This document shows positions 1 to 10,309 of a stretch of 62,916 nucleotides of DNA, one piece after another. The notes beneath the pieces were generated by a model. It was not told the DNA's origin and made no database searches. It saw only the letters and a program-made list of their open reading frames with translations. The translations under genes were made by a program, and so were the position numbers. Source of the DNA: Mesostigma viride. Its lineage: Eukaryota > Streptophyta > Mesostigmatophyceae > Mesostigmatales > Mesostigmataceae. Location: contig RPFO01000022.1 of the NCBI GenBank assembly GCA_009746045.1, positions 2,730,541 through 2,793,456 of the forward strand, read 5' to 3'. Positions within the stretch are counted from its first letter, which is position 1; every line of letters starts with the position of its first letter.

Positions 1-377
1 AATTAATTATTAGTAGTAAGCCCTCAATTAAGCTCCAGTTACCATACCGCTCACTGACTTACAGCTACCCCCCCCACTCACACACACACGGGCCACGGAT
101 TGGGGTCCGGGCGACCCAGGACTGCGATCTTAATAAACCTAAAATCAAATCCAGGGCTGACGATCTTAAAGTTGAGAGCGGTAGGATCCTGATGCGGTAT
201 ACCTGAGTACATAATCTGTATCGCATACCACTGGCCAGCCATTTGTACCTACTTTAAGATCTTTTGCCCAAAACCAGCCCTGCGATCTGAAACCTGAAAT
301 TCCAAAATCCAGGGTCTCCAGATCTTAACTGACCTGGGAATCTTAAACGTGGGGGGGGGGGGGGAGAGTACCGCCGC
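1..377. other. Left-edge noncoding DNA
   Basis: No coding region is supported here. The stretch holds several GATCTTAA-like words and a run of about 14 G at roughly 351-364. It lies just beyond the 3' tail of LINE A and is probably the DNA into which that LINE inserted. Confidence 0.4.
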
Positions 378-403
378 TTATTAATTAATTAATTAATAGT
401 AGA

Positions 404-422
404 CACGTGACTGCGTCACGTG
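404..422 (-). repeat. 3' stem-loop of LINE A
   Basis: A perfect 8-bp stem, CACGTGAC and GTCACGTG, with a 3-base loop sits directly before the TTAA tail. The same structure occurs at 44711-44729 in LINE B. It is a plausible recognition site for the LINE reverse transcriptase, as known for 3' hairpins of other LINEs; that role is inferred. Confidence 0.6.
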
Positions 423-499
423 AGCATAAGTCCTCAGTGGGAGGGGAACATGGATGGGATGGAATGGATGGTATAAGCTATCTAGGTCCTAGTTACAGG

Positions 500-3400
500 G
501 GTGTGGGCACCGCGGCCAGAATCGCTATGAATGCCATACTTGGTCACACGCGGAGCCCCCACACGGGCTTGGGGGTGGTCTCCTTCATTACTACTTGCCA
601 TCTATCCTTGCGCACCATCTGCCTCCATATTACAGACAAACCAGGAGGCTGCCCGGGTGTGAGCCCGTCACGTCTAGTGTAGCACATGTCCATGCCGAGT
701 CTATCACGAAATGTCCACGGGTGGCGGCCCTGCCGCGCGCGGCCGGGGGCACGCCAGGTTAGGACATATCGCCCAGGCTGGGCGGGCTTGGTGCCAGCTA
801 GTCTATCTGAGGTATCTACCTGATCTGTGCGGGCCAGGTGCCCGGCTAGGCCCAGGCGCCTGTGCCTAATAATGTGGGAAACATAGGGCAAATCAGCGTA
901 CAAATCCTCATTACTAATGTGCAAACCAAAGGGAATGTTAAGGGCCTGCTGGCGCAGCATCTTGGTGACGGCGCCGTCGAGTCGTTGCTCCAGCTCCTGC
1001 GTCAGTGCCCACGTCTCGGCGCCGTAGGTCAGGATCGTCAGAATGACGACCTTGAAGAGGTCACGCTTGACTATCCGGGGTAGGGCGGGGTTGCTCCACC
1101 AGCGGCGGTGGTCATGGAGGTGCGCCCACGCCATGCCGATCCGTGTCGTCATGTCGTCCTCGCAGTCGGGAAGCCAACTGCCGAGCAGCTTGAAGCGGCC
1201 TGAAGGAGGGTAGTTGACCTCGGCATCGTCTAAGAGGCGGAGTGTGGGTGGGGGCCCTGCCATGCCGAGGGCCAGGGCCTCCGTTTTGGGGCTGATTTCT
1301 AGACCAACCGCCCGAGCCTCGAGCGCCAGGCCTGCAGTCCAGCCAAAGTTGGGCAGACTCTGGCTTCTCGATGAGCGTGATGTCGTCGGCATAAATGAGG
1401 TCAGCTAGTAAATTCTGCCCGTTAGTCGGCCCCCCTTCCCAAAGCTCGTTCGTGATCGCTAGGCCAGGGGCACGGCCTGCAATGCTAGCAAAGCGAGCAC
1501 GTGCCTGGCGCATAACATAATCCACTACAATAATAAACAGGTACGGCGACAGGACGCAACCCTGCCAGACGCCGGTCTGCAGTGGGCATGGCGGGGTAAT
1601 GCCGTGTTGAGTGCGCACCGAAGTGGTCGACCCCTCATACAGCGTGCGGATGACGGTAATCAGGGGAGTGGGGACGCGAGCGCGAGCAAGTACAGCCCAT
1701 AGAGCGTCCCAGAGGACAGAATCGAAAGCCTTGATGAAGTCGACGAAGATCAGGATGGCGGGAAACTCACCAGGTTGCCTACTAGGAGAGCGATTTCCTC
1801 GAAGAGGCGAAGCGCGACGAAGATGCATGGCCATGACGGTGTTGCGCCCGGGACGGAAGCCCATTTGACTTTCCCCAAGGCGACAATCGAGAGCAGAACG
1901 GAGGCGGTTGAGGATCATGCGCATGAACAACTTGAGTGCGGCGCTCTGGATGCAGACTCCTCTGTAGTTGGCGGGGTCGTCAGGGGAACCTTTGTTTTTG
2001 TACAGCATAATACGGTAGCTGTGCTGCCACTCAGGAATCGGCGGCGCGTCGGCAAGCAGGATCCGGTTGCAGACGTCAAGCAGGAACCCCGTGAGCGCCG
2101 TCAGCTTAATCACCGGGGCTGGGAGCTGGTCAGGTCCAACGGTGGCATAGAAGCGGAGTTGCTTGGCGGCGGTGCTCAGCTCGAGCTCGGTGAACGGCGG
2201 GAGCTGGTTGGGGTCGGCCAGGGGTTCCGTCAGGGCTGGGTACGTGTACTCCTGCTCAGCGGCGGGCGGCGTGGGCGGCGCAGGGACGTCCGCAGGCGCT
2301 ATACTGCCAGGCGTGCGGCCGCCAGAGGGCCAAGCGGCGGAGGCGGCTGGGGGGCGCTGAGCAGCCGGGACTGGGAGAAATACCACTGGTCGAGCTGCTG
2401 CTGCGGTCAGCCAGAGAGCGTCCGCGGCCGGCGCCGGCTGCGCGCCGCCGGCGGGCCGTTGGGCGTGACGCAGGCGGGTCCAGGCGTACTTGCCGTGCTG
2501 GTCCTTGAGGTGGGCGAAGTACTCGCGGACATAAGGTCCTCCTGCTCCTTGGTCGCCTGCCGGATGGCCGAGTGGTAATCGGCTTTGAGGCGGGCGTAGC
2601 GGGCGGGGTCGCTGTTGTCGCGCAGGGCTTGCCGGGCCTGGATGACGGCGGGGAGCCGGTGCAGGCTGGTGAAGCGGGGCGGGTGGCGGGGGGGCATGCA
2701 GCAGGGCCCCGGCCGCGGGCAGCTTGCCAGCGAGGTGCCGAAGGGCCGATGCCAGGCCGGCAGCGAACAGCTGGGCGTGGCTGGCCGGGATGTCCAGCGC
2801 GTCGACGAACGCCTCTGCCGCGCGCTTGTGGGCGCGTTTTTCAGGGAAGTCCTCCAGAGCGTCGTCAGATTTCTCAAGCAACTGAAGTGTGCGCAAATCA
2901 GGTGGTGCCACGTGCTTACGAAAGGGCGAGGGGAATCGCAGGCGGATGCGGGCGGTGACGATGCGGTGATCGGAGCGCACCAGGGGGATCACGTGCGAGC
3001 GAGCAGCTGGTACAGATCCTTGATGACGCTTGCGCATTACAACATAGTCAATGCAGCGTTCAGTGCCAGTTGGCGAGGTGTGTGTGACCAAAGCATCTGG
3101 ACTATGTGGAAAGCGTGTGTTGGCAGTGACCAAATCGCATGTCGTAAGCAAATCAGCAAAAAGTTCAGTGTTGGCATTGGAGACCGTACCGTTGGGGGCG
3201 TGCTGATCGACATCCGCCAGTACCCGGTGGTAGCGTGGCGTTGGCGTCCAGCTACAGAGCGAGGTAGTTGCGACCAGGGATGCCGTTCGCCAGGTTCTCC
3301 AGCGCTGCAAAGAAGTCCTCGCGGTCTTGTTCTGGGTGGCCGGAGTGGGGTGCGTAACCAACGCCCACCGTCAGGGCGTAGGTCGAGTGGCCCTCCATCG

Positions 3401-3835
3401 AATGAAAAGTGGCCACAAGGAGCCGAGCGTTGACCAACTGGGGTTCGCCCATGTGGCGTACGGCGAGCGGGGAGCAGAGGAGACCGACGCCCCCGTTCCC
3501 GGTGCCGTCGCCGCCTCCGTATAGTAGAACCGCCAGCCGTCGATGTCGTCAGCAGCAAGGGCAGTTGATCCGCGGGCCGATGCAGTGTTCTTGGATTCCC
3601 AGGATGGCGATATTATTGTCGATGCAGAAACCAATAAGATTGGAGACTCGATGGCACTGACAGTCGTCACTGCGCAGGCAGTGACAGCGGTCAGCGTCGG
3701 GCTGGAGCGTACGGGCGTTGAAGGTGGCGATGACCAAGGGCGCGCGTTGACCGAAAAGGGGGGTGCAGGCGGGGGTGGGGGCGGAGATGGAGCAGGGTGG
3801 TGATGGGGGTGGGGGTGGAGGTGGTGGGGTAGGGG
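500..3835 (-). pseudogene. LINE A ORF2: APE endonuclease and reverse transcriptase, frameshifted
   Basis: The endonuclease nicks the target and the reverse transcriptase copies the RNA in place. Endonuclease words are spread over three frames from about 3740 to 2930: VIATFNARTLQPD, YALTVGVGYAPHSG, CIDYVVMRKR and SDHRIVTARIRL, the last being the SDH motif. The RT occupies the frame 3361-1112 with MGFRPGRNTVMA, VDFIKAFDSVLWDAL, GVWQGCVLSPYLF and the catalytic IYADD. A shift near 1390 leads into the C-terminal region at 1392-544 (YGAETWAL, HIIRHRRLGLAGHLARTDQ). The intact homologue of the RT half is at 42148-44655. At least four frame breaks make this copy dead as read. Confidence 0.8.
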
Positions 3836-4452
3836 AGTTGTGAGGGTAAGAATGCCACGAATTCCGCCATGGTTCTTGCAGGAAGTTGCCTTTATTAATA
3901 ATCAGGAAACACAGACGTAAGTCACGTCACTTCCAAGACTGCACGCAGCACAGGCGACAGGGTCGCAGTGCCAAGAGAACGTGCACGCAAGAACTAGCGT
4001 CCCGGTGTGACCAAGTCACTCATATAGCTTGCTAGGGACGCGTCCAAGTATTCAGCTGCACTGTCACAGCTGAACTGTCAATCAATTGATTACACAGACT
4101 CTGGCACGCCTTTGGCGCGCAGATCTATCAATTGTCCATACGGCTAGTCCTGTGGACCTATCCGTACACTAGTCATCATCAATTGTCTCATAGGTCCTGG
4201 CGCGCTACAGTGCGCCTACCTATCAATTGACCATCAAGTCCTGTACAAGTCCTGTCAACGTCCTGCGGACTATCAAAGTGACACTTGTACATCCTGTGTC
4301 CGTACGCGCCCACAGTGGCGCGCCGGGTACTGTCGGCACAGCCTAGGAAACGTCATAACTTTTACGTTCCTTAACCAAATGAGGCGTTCAAGGTGCCGTT
4401 GGAAAGAGCGTAACAATCTCTATCCATCTAACGTAAATCCTTTACGTTAACT
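3836..4452 (-). repeat. 3' LTR of the Copia element
   Basis: This 617-bp LTR is a near-perfect copy of 11042-11658. In plus-strand view it starts AGTTGTGAGG and ends CGTTAACT, so the ends are AGTT and AACT inverted repeats rather than TG and CA. Confidence 0.9.
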
Positions 4453-4475
4453 CCAATCCCTTCTTTTCTTTAGGG
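4453..4475 (-). other. Polypurine tract of the Copia element
   Basis: On the minus strand a purine-rich tract (AAAGAAAAGAAGGGATTGG) abuts the 3' LTR. That is the position expected of the primer for plus-strand DNA synthesis. Confidence 0.6.
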
Positions 4476-5401
4476 ATCACATCCCCTGCCAGGGACCCTT
4501 GAAGTAGCTTGAAATGTCCTTCACTCCAGCTTGAAGCTTGAACAGATGTCTTTAATGGCCATTGCCATTCCCCCAGCCCTTTCTTTTAAGGAACTGGAAA
4601 AGAAACAGATCTGCCACAGGGAAAACCATTTCATGAGAAATGGAGAAAACCTATGGAAGTGGCATTACAGAGTACCACCAGATATTAGAAGCACACAAAA
4701 TTAAATACATACAGGTTAATTCTATGAGGTCTTCTCCAGGAATTAATCCCATCACCTCGGTAGAGCCTCCAGTACAATGACCTTCTGGCGGTGAGTTACA
4801 TTAATCCCAGATACTAATCCCATAAAACCCAGTACATATTCAATATAAGTACAATAAATCCATGACAATTAAAATACCACTTGACAAAGTAAGGCGTATT
4901 ACAATAGTTTGCCTGTCATTCTCTCAACAGGGGTCTATTGGCGCCCGTCTTACGGCGCCCGTCTACTTGCCAGATGGTAAACTGCCACAGCAAACAAATG
5001 ACAAAATGAAACACATAGGCAACAATTAAATCCTGCCCTGGGGAACTAGGGAAGTCTGAACAGGCAAACACCTGAACAGGCCAGCTTGTAGAAACATAAT
5101 ACCAGGGAATCGAACCCCGCCCTATAAACCCCAGAATAAAGGTTCCCAGACCATTGTGAGAAGTATGTACAAATATACATTTCTTTTAAAATAGAATACA
5201 TGGTCTGTAATGGACCTGTCAACCTTGTGTAGTCAACAGCATGAACCCCAGCCAAAACCTGGCTGTATCCTGATTAAAATCAGAGTGAGTGTACCATGGT
5301 CCATGAGCCTTAGTACAGACTAAAATACAGGTATTATGCCAGTCACAATGCTGACACTACCACACAATCTGCTCTCCAATGCCCTATAACCATGCACCAG
5401 C
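4476..5401 (-). other. Copia 3' noncoding region
   Basis: About 0.9 kb between the RNase H stop and the polypurine tract. I see no conserved coding frame here. A short open frame at 5046-5255 has no recognisable features. Confidence 0.5.
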
Positions 5402-6145
5402 TTAGACAGCTTGCTGAGATGGGTCCATCAGAGACTGAAGAACCTTGTATTGCACTGCTGCCTTCTGCACTAGCTTGGTCAAAGCATCAGCAGGATTGTC
5501 AACCCCAGGGATATGCTCAATATTGGCCAAGGAGGACAACTCCTTAAGAAGGAGATAATCCAAGTCCCTACTTCTGGCCATCTGCCTGTGCACAAACTGC
5601 ACCATCCCCATGGAGTCTGTTTTTAGAAGAGTGGTAACCTGAAGTGGCCAAGGAGTGTTAGAAGTCATCTGATGAAGCAACTCCTTCAGATAAAGGCTTG
5701 TGTGAATGCCTTCACAAATAGCCCTGCATTCTGCCACATCACTGCTGACAGCCACCCGTTTGTGCAGGCGACTAAACCAGCTCACCAAACTCCCCAGGCC
5801 TTCCTGTCTGAGCACAAAGAGCCCTGCAGCCCTGCCCCTGACCTTGGAGACCTGCCTGCTGTCCATTGAGCTATCCACATACAGCTCCATGCAAATGGGT
5901 TGTGATAAATCCACTGCAGACAACAGAATGCCAGATGAAGCCCTGACCTGATCAGCCACCTTGGCAGACCCTAGCTCCACCAGCATGTCATCAGGCAACC
6001 TGGCTATGACCATAAGGTCTGGCCTGGAAATGCCTGCCACCCAAGCAACCATGCCCCTCACCATGGGACACAGTGCCTGTGTGATGGTTGGAGGAAGCTT
6101 GCTAATGAGGGTCTCTTGATAGTCATTGCCCCCCACCAGCAGCAT
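5402..6145 (-). CDS. Copia RNase H domain
   Basis: RNase H removes the RNA strand during reverse transcription. The frame shows the Copia tail: GISRPDLMVIARL, then ELYVDSSMDSRQVSKVRG, LVSWFSRLHKRVAVSSDVAE (compare the usual VALSSTEAE), LLKTDSMGMVQFVHR and IPGVDNPADALTKLV (usual ADILTK). It follows RT in a different frame. The frame change falls in a run of six G at about 6129-6135, where a one-base length difference would join RT and RNase H. It ends at 5402. Confidence in the domain is good; whether it is made as one polyprotein depends on that run. Confidence 0.75.
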   Translation of the reverse strand: MLLVGGNDYQETLISKLPPTITQALCPMVRGMVAWVAGISRPDLMVIARLPDDMLVELGSAKVADQVRASSGILLSAVDLSQPICMELYVDSSMDSRQVSKVRGRAAGLFVLRQEGLGSLVSWFSRLHKRVAVSSDVAECRAICEGIHTSLYLKELLHQMTSNTPWPLQVTTLLKTDSMGMVQFVHRQMARSRDLDYLLLKELSSLANIEHIPGVDNPADALTKLVQKAAVQYKVLQSLMDPSQQAV

Positions 6146-7229
6146 ACGCCACTCCCCCCTTCTTCACCAGTGTGGCCTCCATGCCCACAAACAGCAGAGG
6201 CTCATTCTCCACCTGCCATTGCTCCCTACCCAGAGGAAACTTGGACTTAATGATGGAGATCAGCTCCTTAAGCCACGACGTGGGAGCTATCAGATGTAGG
6301 TCATCCCCGTGCAGCGAAGCATACACTGGCAGGCCTTCCCATTGCCCCAGAAACAGACAGGGGTCTACAGGAGAGACCTTCAAGTTGCAATGCTCCTTCA
6401 GGAAACGGTTGAGAGTCTCCCTCCAGATTATTGGACTTGACCTCAGGCCCTCCAGGCCCTTGAGGATTTTAAGGAACTCCGTGTGGATGTCCCTTTTCCA
6501 TACAGCAGGCACCCTAACATAGAAAGGCGTCTTGCCCTCCCACTTTTCCTGTGCCACATCTGCATCACCCTCCAGAAATGCCCTCTTGAAGTCTATCACC
6601 ACTGAGCCATAGTCCAAGCCCTTGTTGAGAAGGCCTAGAAAGACACACAGCAGCAGCCTCCAAGTATCATGCAGCATGCCAGGGGTATACAACTCCTCAG
6701 CAGTGCACTCACCAGTACCCTTGAACTCATTCAGCACTGGCCTGACATGTGGTACCTTGACCCCGTCCACCTCCTTCATCTTGATGACAAACTTGAGCTT
6801 GAGTAGACGTCGTGCAGGAGGCAGGTCATTGACAGGTTCCACGCATTTCTTGGAGATCCAGTCCTCCCCAGATTTAATCAGACCCAGTGTGACCTGGGGA
6901 CACATAATGGGAGAGGACATGAGCTTCACCAGGCCTTGGTAGTTGATAGGGCTGTGTCCAGCAAGTGAGTGAGGACCAATGCCCAAACTGCTTGGATGAC
7001 TAGCAGCTGGCAGTATGAGGTCATCAACCAAGGGCTCCTGCCCCTGGCACACTTGCACACGCTTAACCGTCCTGGTTACTGCACGTGATAGGTGAGTGGT
7101 CCTGAAATTAATCAGTGGGACCTGACCAGCCCCTTCCTTAGTCAGGAGAGAGGACGTGATCACTACCCATCCTGGCATAGGAAATTCTGCCCCAGAAGAG
7201 CAGGTCCTTGATAGCCCTCCAAGACACAA
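6123..7229 (-). CDS. Copia reverse transcriptase domain
   Basis: RNA-templated DNA polymerase of the element. Recognisable Copia RT words in order are KLKFVIKMKEVDG, VVIDFKRAFLEGDADVAQ (usual DVKTAFLNG), LKGLEGLRSSPIIWRETL (usual KKSLYGLKQAPRQW), VSPVDPCLF and the catalytic YASLHGDDLHLI. The polymerase motif is HGDD instead of the usual VDD, a notable variant that keeps both aspartates. The start of the frame near 7229 is not a true start: coding continues from upstream in another frame that may encode the protease. It ends at 6123 in a homopolymer-linked shift to RNase H. Confidence 0.8.
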   Translation of the reverse strand: MCLGGLSRTCSSGAEFPMPGWVVITSSLLTKEGAGQVPLINFRTTHLSRAVTRTVKRVQVCQGQEPLVDDLILPAASHPSSLGIGPHSLAGHSPINYQGLVKLMSSPIMCPQVTLGLIKSGEDWISKKCVEPVNDLPPARRLLKLKFVIKMKEVDGVKVPHVRPVLNEFKGTGECTAEELYTPGMLHDTWRLLLCVFLGLLNKGLDYGSVVIDFKRAFLEGDADVAQEKWEGKTPFYVRVPAVWKRDIHTEFLKILKGLEGLRSSPIIWRETLNRFLKEHCNLKVSPVDPCLFLGQWEGLPVYASLHGDDLHLIAPTSWLKELISIIKSKFPLGREQWQVENEPLLFVGMEATLVKKGGVAYAAGGGQ

Positions 7230-7420
7230 AAAGCAGTGTCCTGTCCAAGGATAGGAATGAATACCTCACCCAGTACCTTCACGTGTACCCCGCCACTGAA
7301 GTCAGACACAAACTGATAGCTGGGTTCAGACATGCTGTACCCTGCTGCAGCCCTGGTCCCAATAATGGAACCTGAGAATTAGTGTCTACCTCTAAGGCAG
7401 TGTCCAGCCCCAGATTGCCA
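7178..7420 (-). other. Possible aspartic protease between integrase and RT (two frames)
   Basis: Two overlapping minus-strand frames together resemble a retropepsin. The end of the integrase frame encodes TALEVDTNSQVPLLG (compare ALIDTGSQVSLL), with DTN in place of DTG. A frame shifted by one base then reads VHVKVLGEVFIPI and, at 7206-7178, GPALLGQNFL (compare ILGMDFL). No protease-like sequence is visible between gag and integrase, where Copia elements normally carry it. The call rests on short motifs, a replaced glycine and a frameshift, so it is tentative. Confidence 0.35.
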
Positions 7421-8847
7421 TGCCACCTGAGCTTGGCTACCTTGGGCTGCTTCTTGGCCCTTTGTAGAGCCCCAATCAATCCAGCCAAACTTGTCCCCCT
7501 GGGCTTGGTTAGTGCCTTGGGCTTGACAGTTGACTCCCCAGCTGTTGACCTTGCAGCCTGTTCAACAAGTACCTCTGCAACCTGGCCAGGGCTGACAGAT
7601 TCCCCTGCAACAGATGTGGTCGTTGCGTCAGTGATGTCACCTGGGACCTGAAAATCCTGCAGATCCTGTGAGCCTTGTGCCTGACTGCCCTCATTCATCA
7701 GGTTAGGCTTGACATATGACCAACTCAGCCGGTGTACATGCTTTGGTTCGTCCTCCATGCTGACCAAGCATGCGTGGCTAGCTTCATCAACCTGGGTAAC
7801 CACCCCAGGACTCCAGCTACCACGTTTGCCATAAAGGCTAGGTTCCTTCCAAGCTAGGACCTTCTGACCCACTTGTGGCTCCAGCATCTTCCAACCCCGG
7901 TCCTTCTCCCTCAGCTTGGCAAAGGTGACATGTGCAGCATGTTTCCAGCCCTCCAGCACATGTGGTGGGCACAGGCCATGATATAGACCCATTGGGCTGA
8001 CAGCAACTCCATCATAGTAGAAGTTAACCCTGCTGTTCAGCTGCTGCTCCACGTTCCTCAGCCATGCACTCCTGACAAGTGCAGGTGCAGACAAGGGTAC
8101 CCAGTCTTCAGAGATGATCAATTTCTTGACCTCCTGGATTGCCCTCTCGATAGCACCCTGCTGCCCATGAGCCTCCCTAGGTGTAACCAGCAACTCAGGA
8201 AGGGTAGGATCACCCTTGAGATGCTGAAACTGCATGTCCACCTGGATCCTTGTGGTAGGAAACTTGGCTCTTACATTCTGCAGGGCAGCCAGCAAGTACC
8301 TGTTCTTCATAGAAGGTAAATGCTCCAGCACCTTGTATTTCGTGTACCTGTCCACGCACACCAACAGTTGCATGCCCCTGATGTGTTGGATATCACACTG
8401 CAGATCACCAATGCTCTGAGGTAGAGCTTTGGCATGTGATTTCCTGGGCTTGTTGGAGGACAACTGGCACTTACACCGTGAGGCAGCTTGCTGACACGCC
8501 TTAAGAAGGGGTGCCCTGCCCATACGGAAGGCAAAGTTGTTTGACAGAGAAGTGGCATGCCCAAACATGTTGTGGATTCGGGCACCCAACTCCTGGTACA
8601 CAGAGGAAGCAGTCCCTGGCACAGTCAGGACTGTGCTGTCAGGTTGTCCAGCATCACCATGCTGACTTCCATCCTGTTCTGACTCAGAGCCTGAGTCACC
8701 CTGCTCATGCCCAACACCTGGACCGCCAGCAGGGACCACATGCATACCACCAGAGGCCTTCACACCCCTCTGTGGTTGTACATTGGTTTCTCTCAAAATG
8801 AGAGGTCCACCCTCGTGCCCAGCACGAGGATGCATAGGGTCAGACAT
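7279..8847 (-). CDS. Copia integrase domain
   Basis: Integrase inserts the cDNA into the genome. The first 75 residues are low-complexity. A zinc-binding region follows (ARIHNMFGHA...CQQAASRCKC), then the catalytic core: LQCDIQHIRGMQLLVCVDRY (first Asp), RIQVDMQFQHL (second Asp) and HGQQGAIERAIQEVKKLI (Glu). The gap from the second Asp to Glu is about 30 residues, shorter than the usual 35. A C-terminal part with GQKVLAWKEPSLYGKRGSW and HRLSWSYVKPNL follows. The ATG at 8847 is used as start; gag ends 177 bases upstream in another frame. The last 40 residues hold the protease-like word. Confidence 0.75.
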   Translation of the reverse strand: MSDPMHPRAGHEGGPLILRETNVQPQRGVKASGGMHVVPAGGPGVGHEQGDSGSESEQDGSQHGDAGQPDSTVLTVPGTASSVYQELGARIHNMFGHATSLSNNFAFRMGRAPLLKACQQAASRCKCQLSSNKPRKSHAKALPQSIGDLQCDIQHIRGMQLLVCVDRYTKYKVLEHLPSMKNRYLLAALQNVRAKFPTTRIQVDMQFQHLKGDPTLPELLVTPREAHGQQGAIERAIQEVKKLIISEDWVPLSAPALVRSAWLRNVEQQLNSRVNFYYDGVAVSPMGLYHGLCPPHVLEGWKHAAHVTFAKLREKDRGWKMLEPQVGQKVLAWKEPSLYGKRGSWSPGVVTQVDEASHACLVSMEDEPKHVHRLSWSYVKPNLMNEGSQAQGSQDLQDFQVPGDITDATTTSVAGESVSPGQVAEVLVEQAARSTAGESTVKPKALTKPRGTSLAGLIGALQRAKKQPKVAKLRWHGNLGLDTALEVDTNSQVPLLGPGLQQGTACLNPAISLCLTSVAGYT

Positions 8848-9023
8848 CTTACAGCTGCATCAGCTGTCAAGGACGTCTTCATAGGAACCTGTACCTCTCC
8901 AGGTGACCTGGGGCCACACTGAACCTGGAGATCACCCTCTTGTTGCCCAGATATAAAATCTGCATTGGAGCACCTGGCCTCCCCCTTGGGTGAATTAAGG
9001 TGTGTAGGGGTTGCCTCAGACAG

Positions 9024-10139
9024 TCACTGCTCCTTGTTGTCTTCTTGCTGACTGCCCTTTGAAGGCTGGCCTGCCTGGGACTTGTTGTTGTTCTTCTTGT
9101 TGTTGTTGTTATTCTTGTTGCTGCCCTGGCCCTGGGACTTCTTGAAGCTGGGACACTCCTTCTTGATGTGCCCCCACCCCTTGCACAGGTAGCATTGTAT
9201 CTTGGACTTGCCCTGGCCACTGCCCCCATTGTCAGACGCGTTGCCCTGCTTGGGCTGACCACCCACCCGCCTGAACACCGACTTGGAGTGTGACCTCCTG
9301 TCAGAATCAGGTGAATGATCTCCCTTGCGCTTGTGATGGTTGCCCCTACGCCCTCCTTGGCTTCGGTCAGCCTCAGACGTCTTGGAGCCACCCTGGGTAC
9401 GCCCGCCTGCCTGGGTAGCCTTCACTGCTGGCACTCCACCCTCAAACAGCTCCTCTGCCTCGAGAGCTTGTTTAATGATGACCTTGTAGGCCTTCAGGGT
9501 AGAGTGTGGGGCACACATGACTTTTAAGGAGCCACGTGTCGCCTTATCCAGCCCAGAAACCTTGAGCCAGTTGGTTAGGGCTATGTTATCAGCGACATTA
9601 AAGCCGTGAGCCCTGCCCTCCTCAACCATCTTACAATAGTTGAGAAAGTTCTGGATCAGGTCCCCCTTGACCTCCCACCCTTGGTACTTGTCCTGCCAAT
9701 GGATGCCGACCTTCTTTCGTTGGTCCTCCAGCAGCTCCTTCAGCTCAGCCACGTACAGTGCCCAGGCCTTATTGGCCTTTTTGCACTCCCTGGTTAGGTC
9801 CTTAATCTGGTCAGTACACTTGCCAAAAGTGCTACTGCCTATCCAGATTTGATAGTAATTTGTACCACCGTACAAGCTAGGGAACCCTTCCAATCCCTCC
9901 ACAAACTCTTCAGCCTGCTTAGGCTTGGAGTCTGAGGTTACAGGCTGCAACTGATTGACAATTAAAAGACCCTGTGTGGTAAGATCAAAGCCATGAATAG
10001 CTTGTGCATTATTATTATTGTGAGGAAGGTTGGTAATCTCTCCGGTAAGCCCCACGTCATCTACGTGAGCGGTTCCACTACCAGCACCCCCATTATTATT
10101 CCCACTGGCTGGACCCTTGCTACGGCGTCCCTCAGCCAT
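9024..10139 (-). CDS. Copia Gag with zinc knuckle
   Basis: Gag packages the element RNA in a virus-like particle. The 371-residue frame starts with ATG at 10139. It has an N-rich N-terminus, a helical capsid-like middle (for example KAWALYVAELKELLEDQRK) and a basic RG/H-rich stretch. A CCHC zinc knuckle follows, CYLCKGWGHIKKEC, spaced C-x2-C-x4-H-x4-C. The tail is N-, K- and Q-rich. No protease motif is visible at its end, unlike most Copia Gag-Pol proteins. Confidence 0.85.
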   Translation of the reverse strand: MAEGRRSKGPASGNNNGGAGSGTAHVDDVGLTGEITNLPHNNNNAQAIHGFDLTTQGLLIVNQLQPVTSDSKPKQAEEFVEGLEGFPSLYGGTNYYQIWIGSSTFGKCTDQIKDLTRECKKANKAWALYVAELKELLEDQRKKVGIHWQDKYQGWEVKGDLIQNFLNYCKMVEEGRAHGFNVADNIALTNWLKVSGLDKATRGSLKVMCAPHSTLKAYKVIIKQALEAEELFEGGVPAVKATQAGGRTQGGSKTSEADRSQGGRRGNHHKRKGDHSPDSDRRSHSKSVFRRVGGQPKQGNASDNGGSGQGKSKIQCYLCKGWGHIKKECPSFKKSQGQGSNKNNNNNKKNNNKSQAGQPSKGSQQEDNKEQ

Positions 10140-10309
10140 CCTGCACTACCAGCTATTCAAAGAACACCTTAACAAAGCAGCAGAAAATATGTACAAAATT
10201 TTTGTGTCGCCACTGCCGCCTGCGCCGGTGTCGCTGCCGCCCCCGCGAATTGCCGCCGAAATTCGACAAAAAAAATGTCGACAAGTACTGCAGAAGAAAA
10301 TTAGGCCGA

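Noticed and set aside
1775-2578. 267-codon plus-strand frame within LINE A
   Set aside because: It lies opposite the conserved reverse transcriptase frame and has no motif; it is the complement of a GC-rich coding region.
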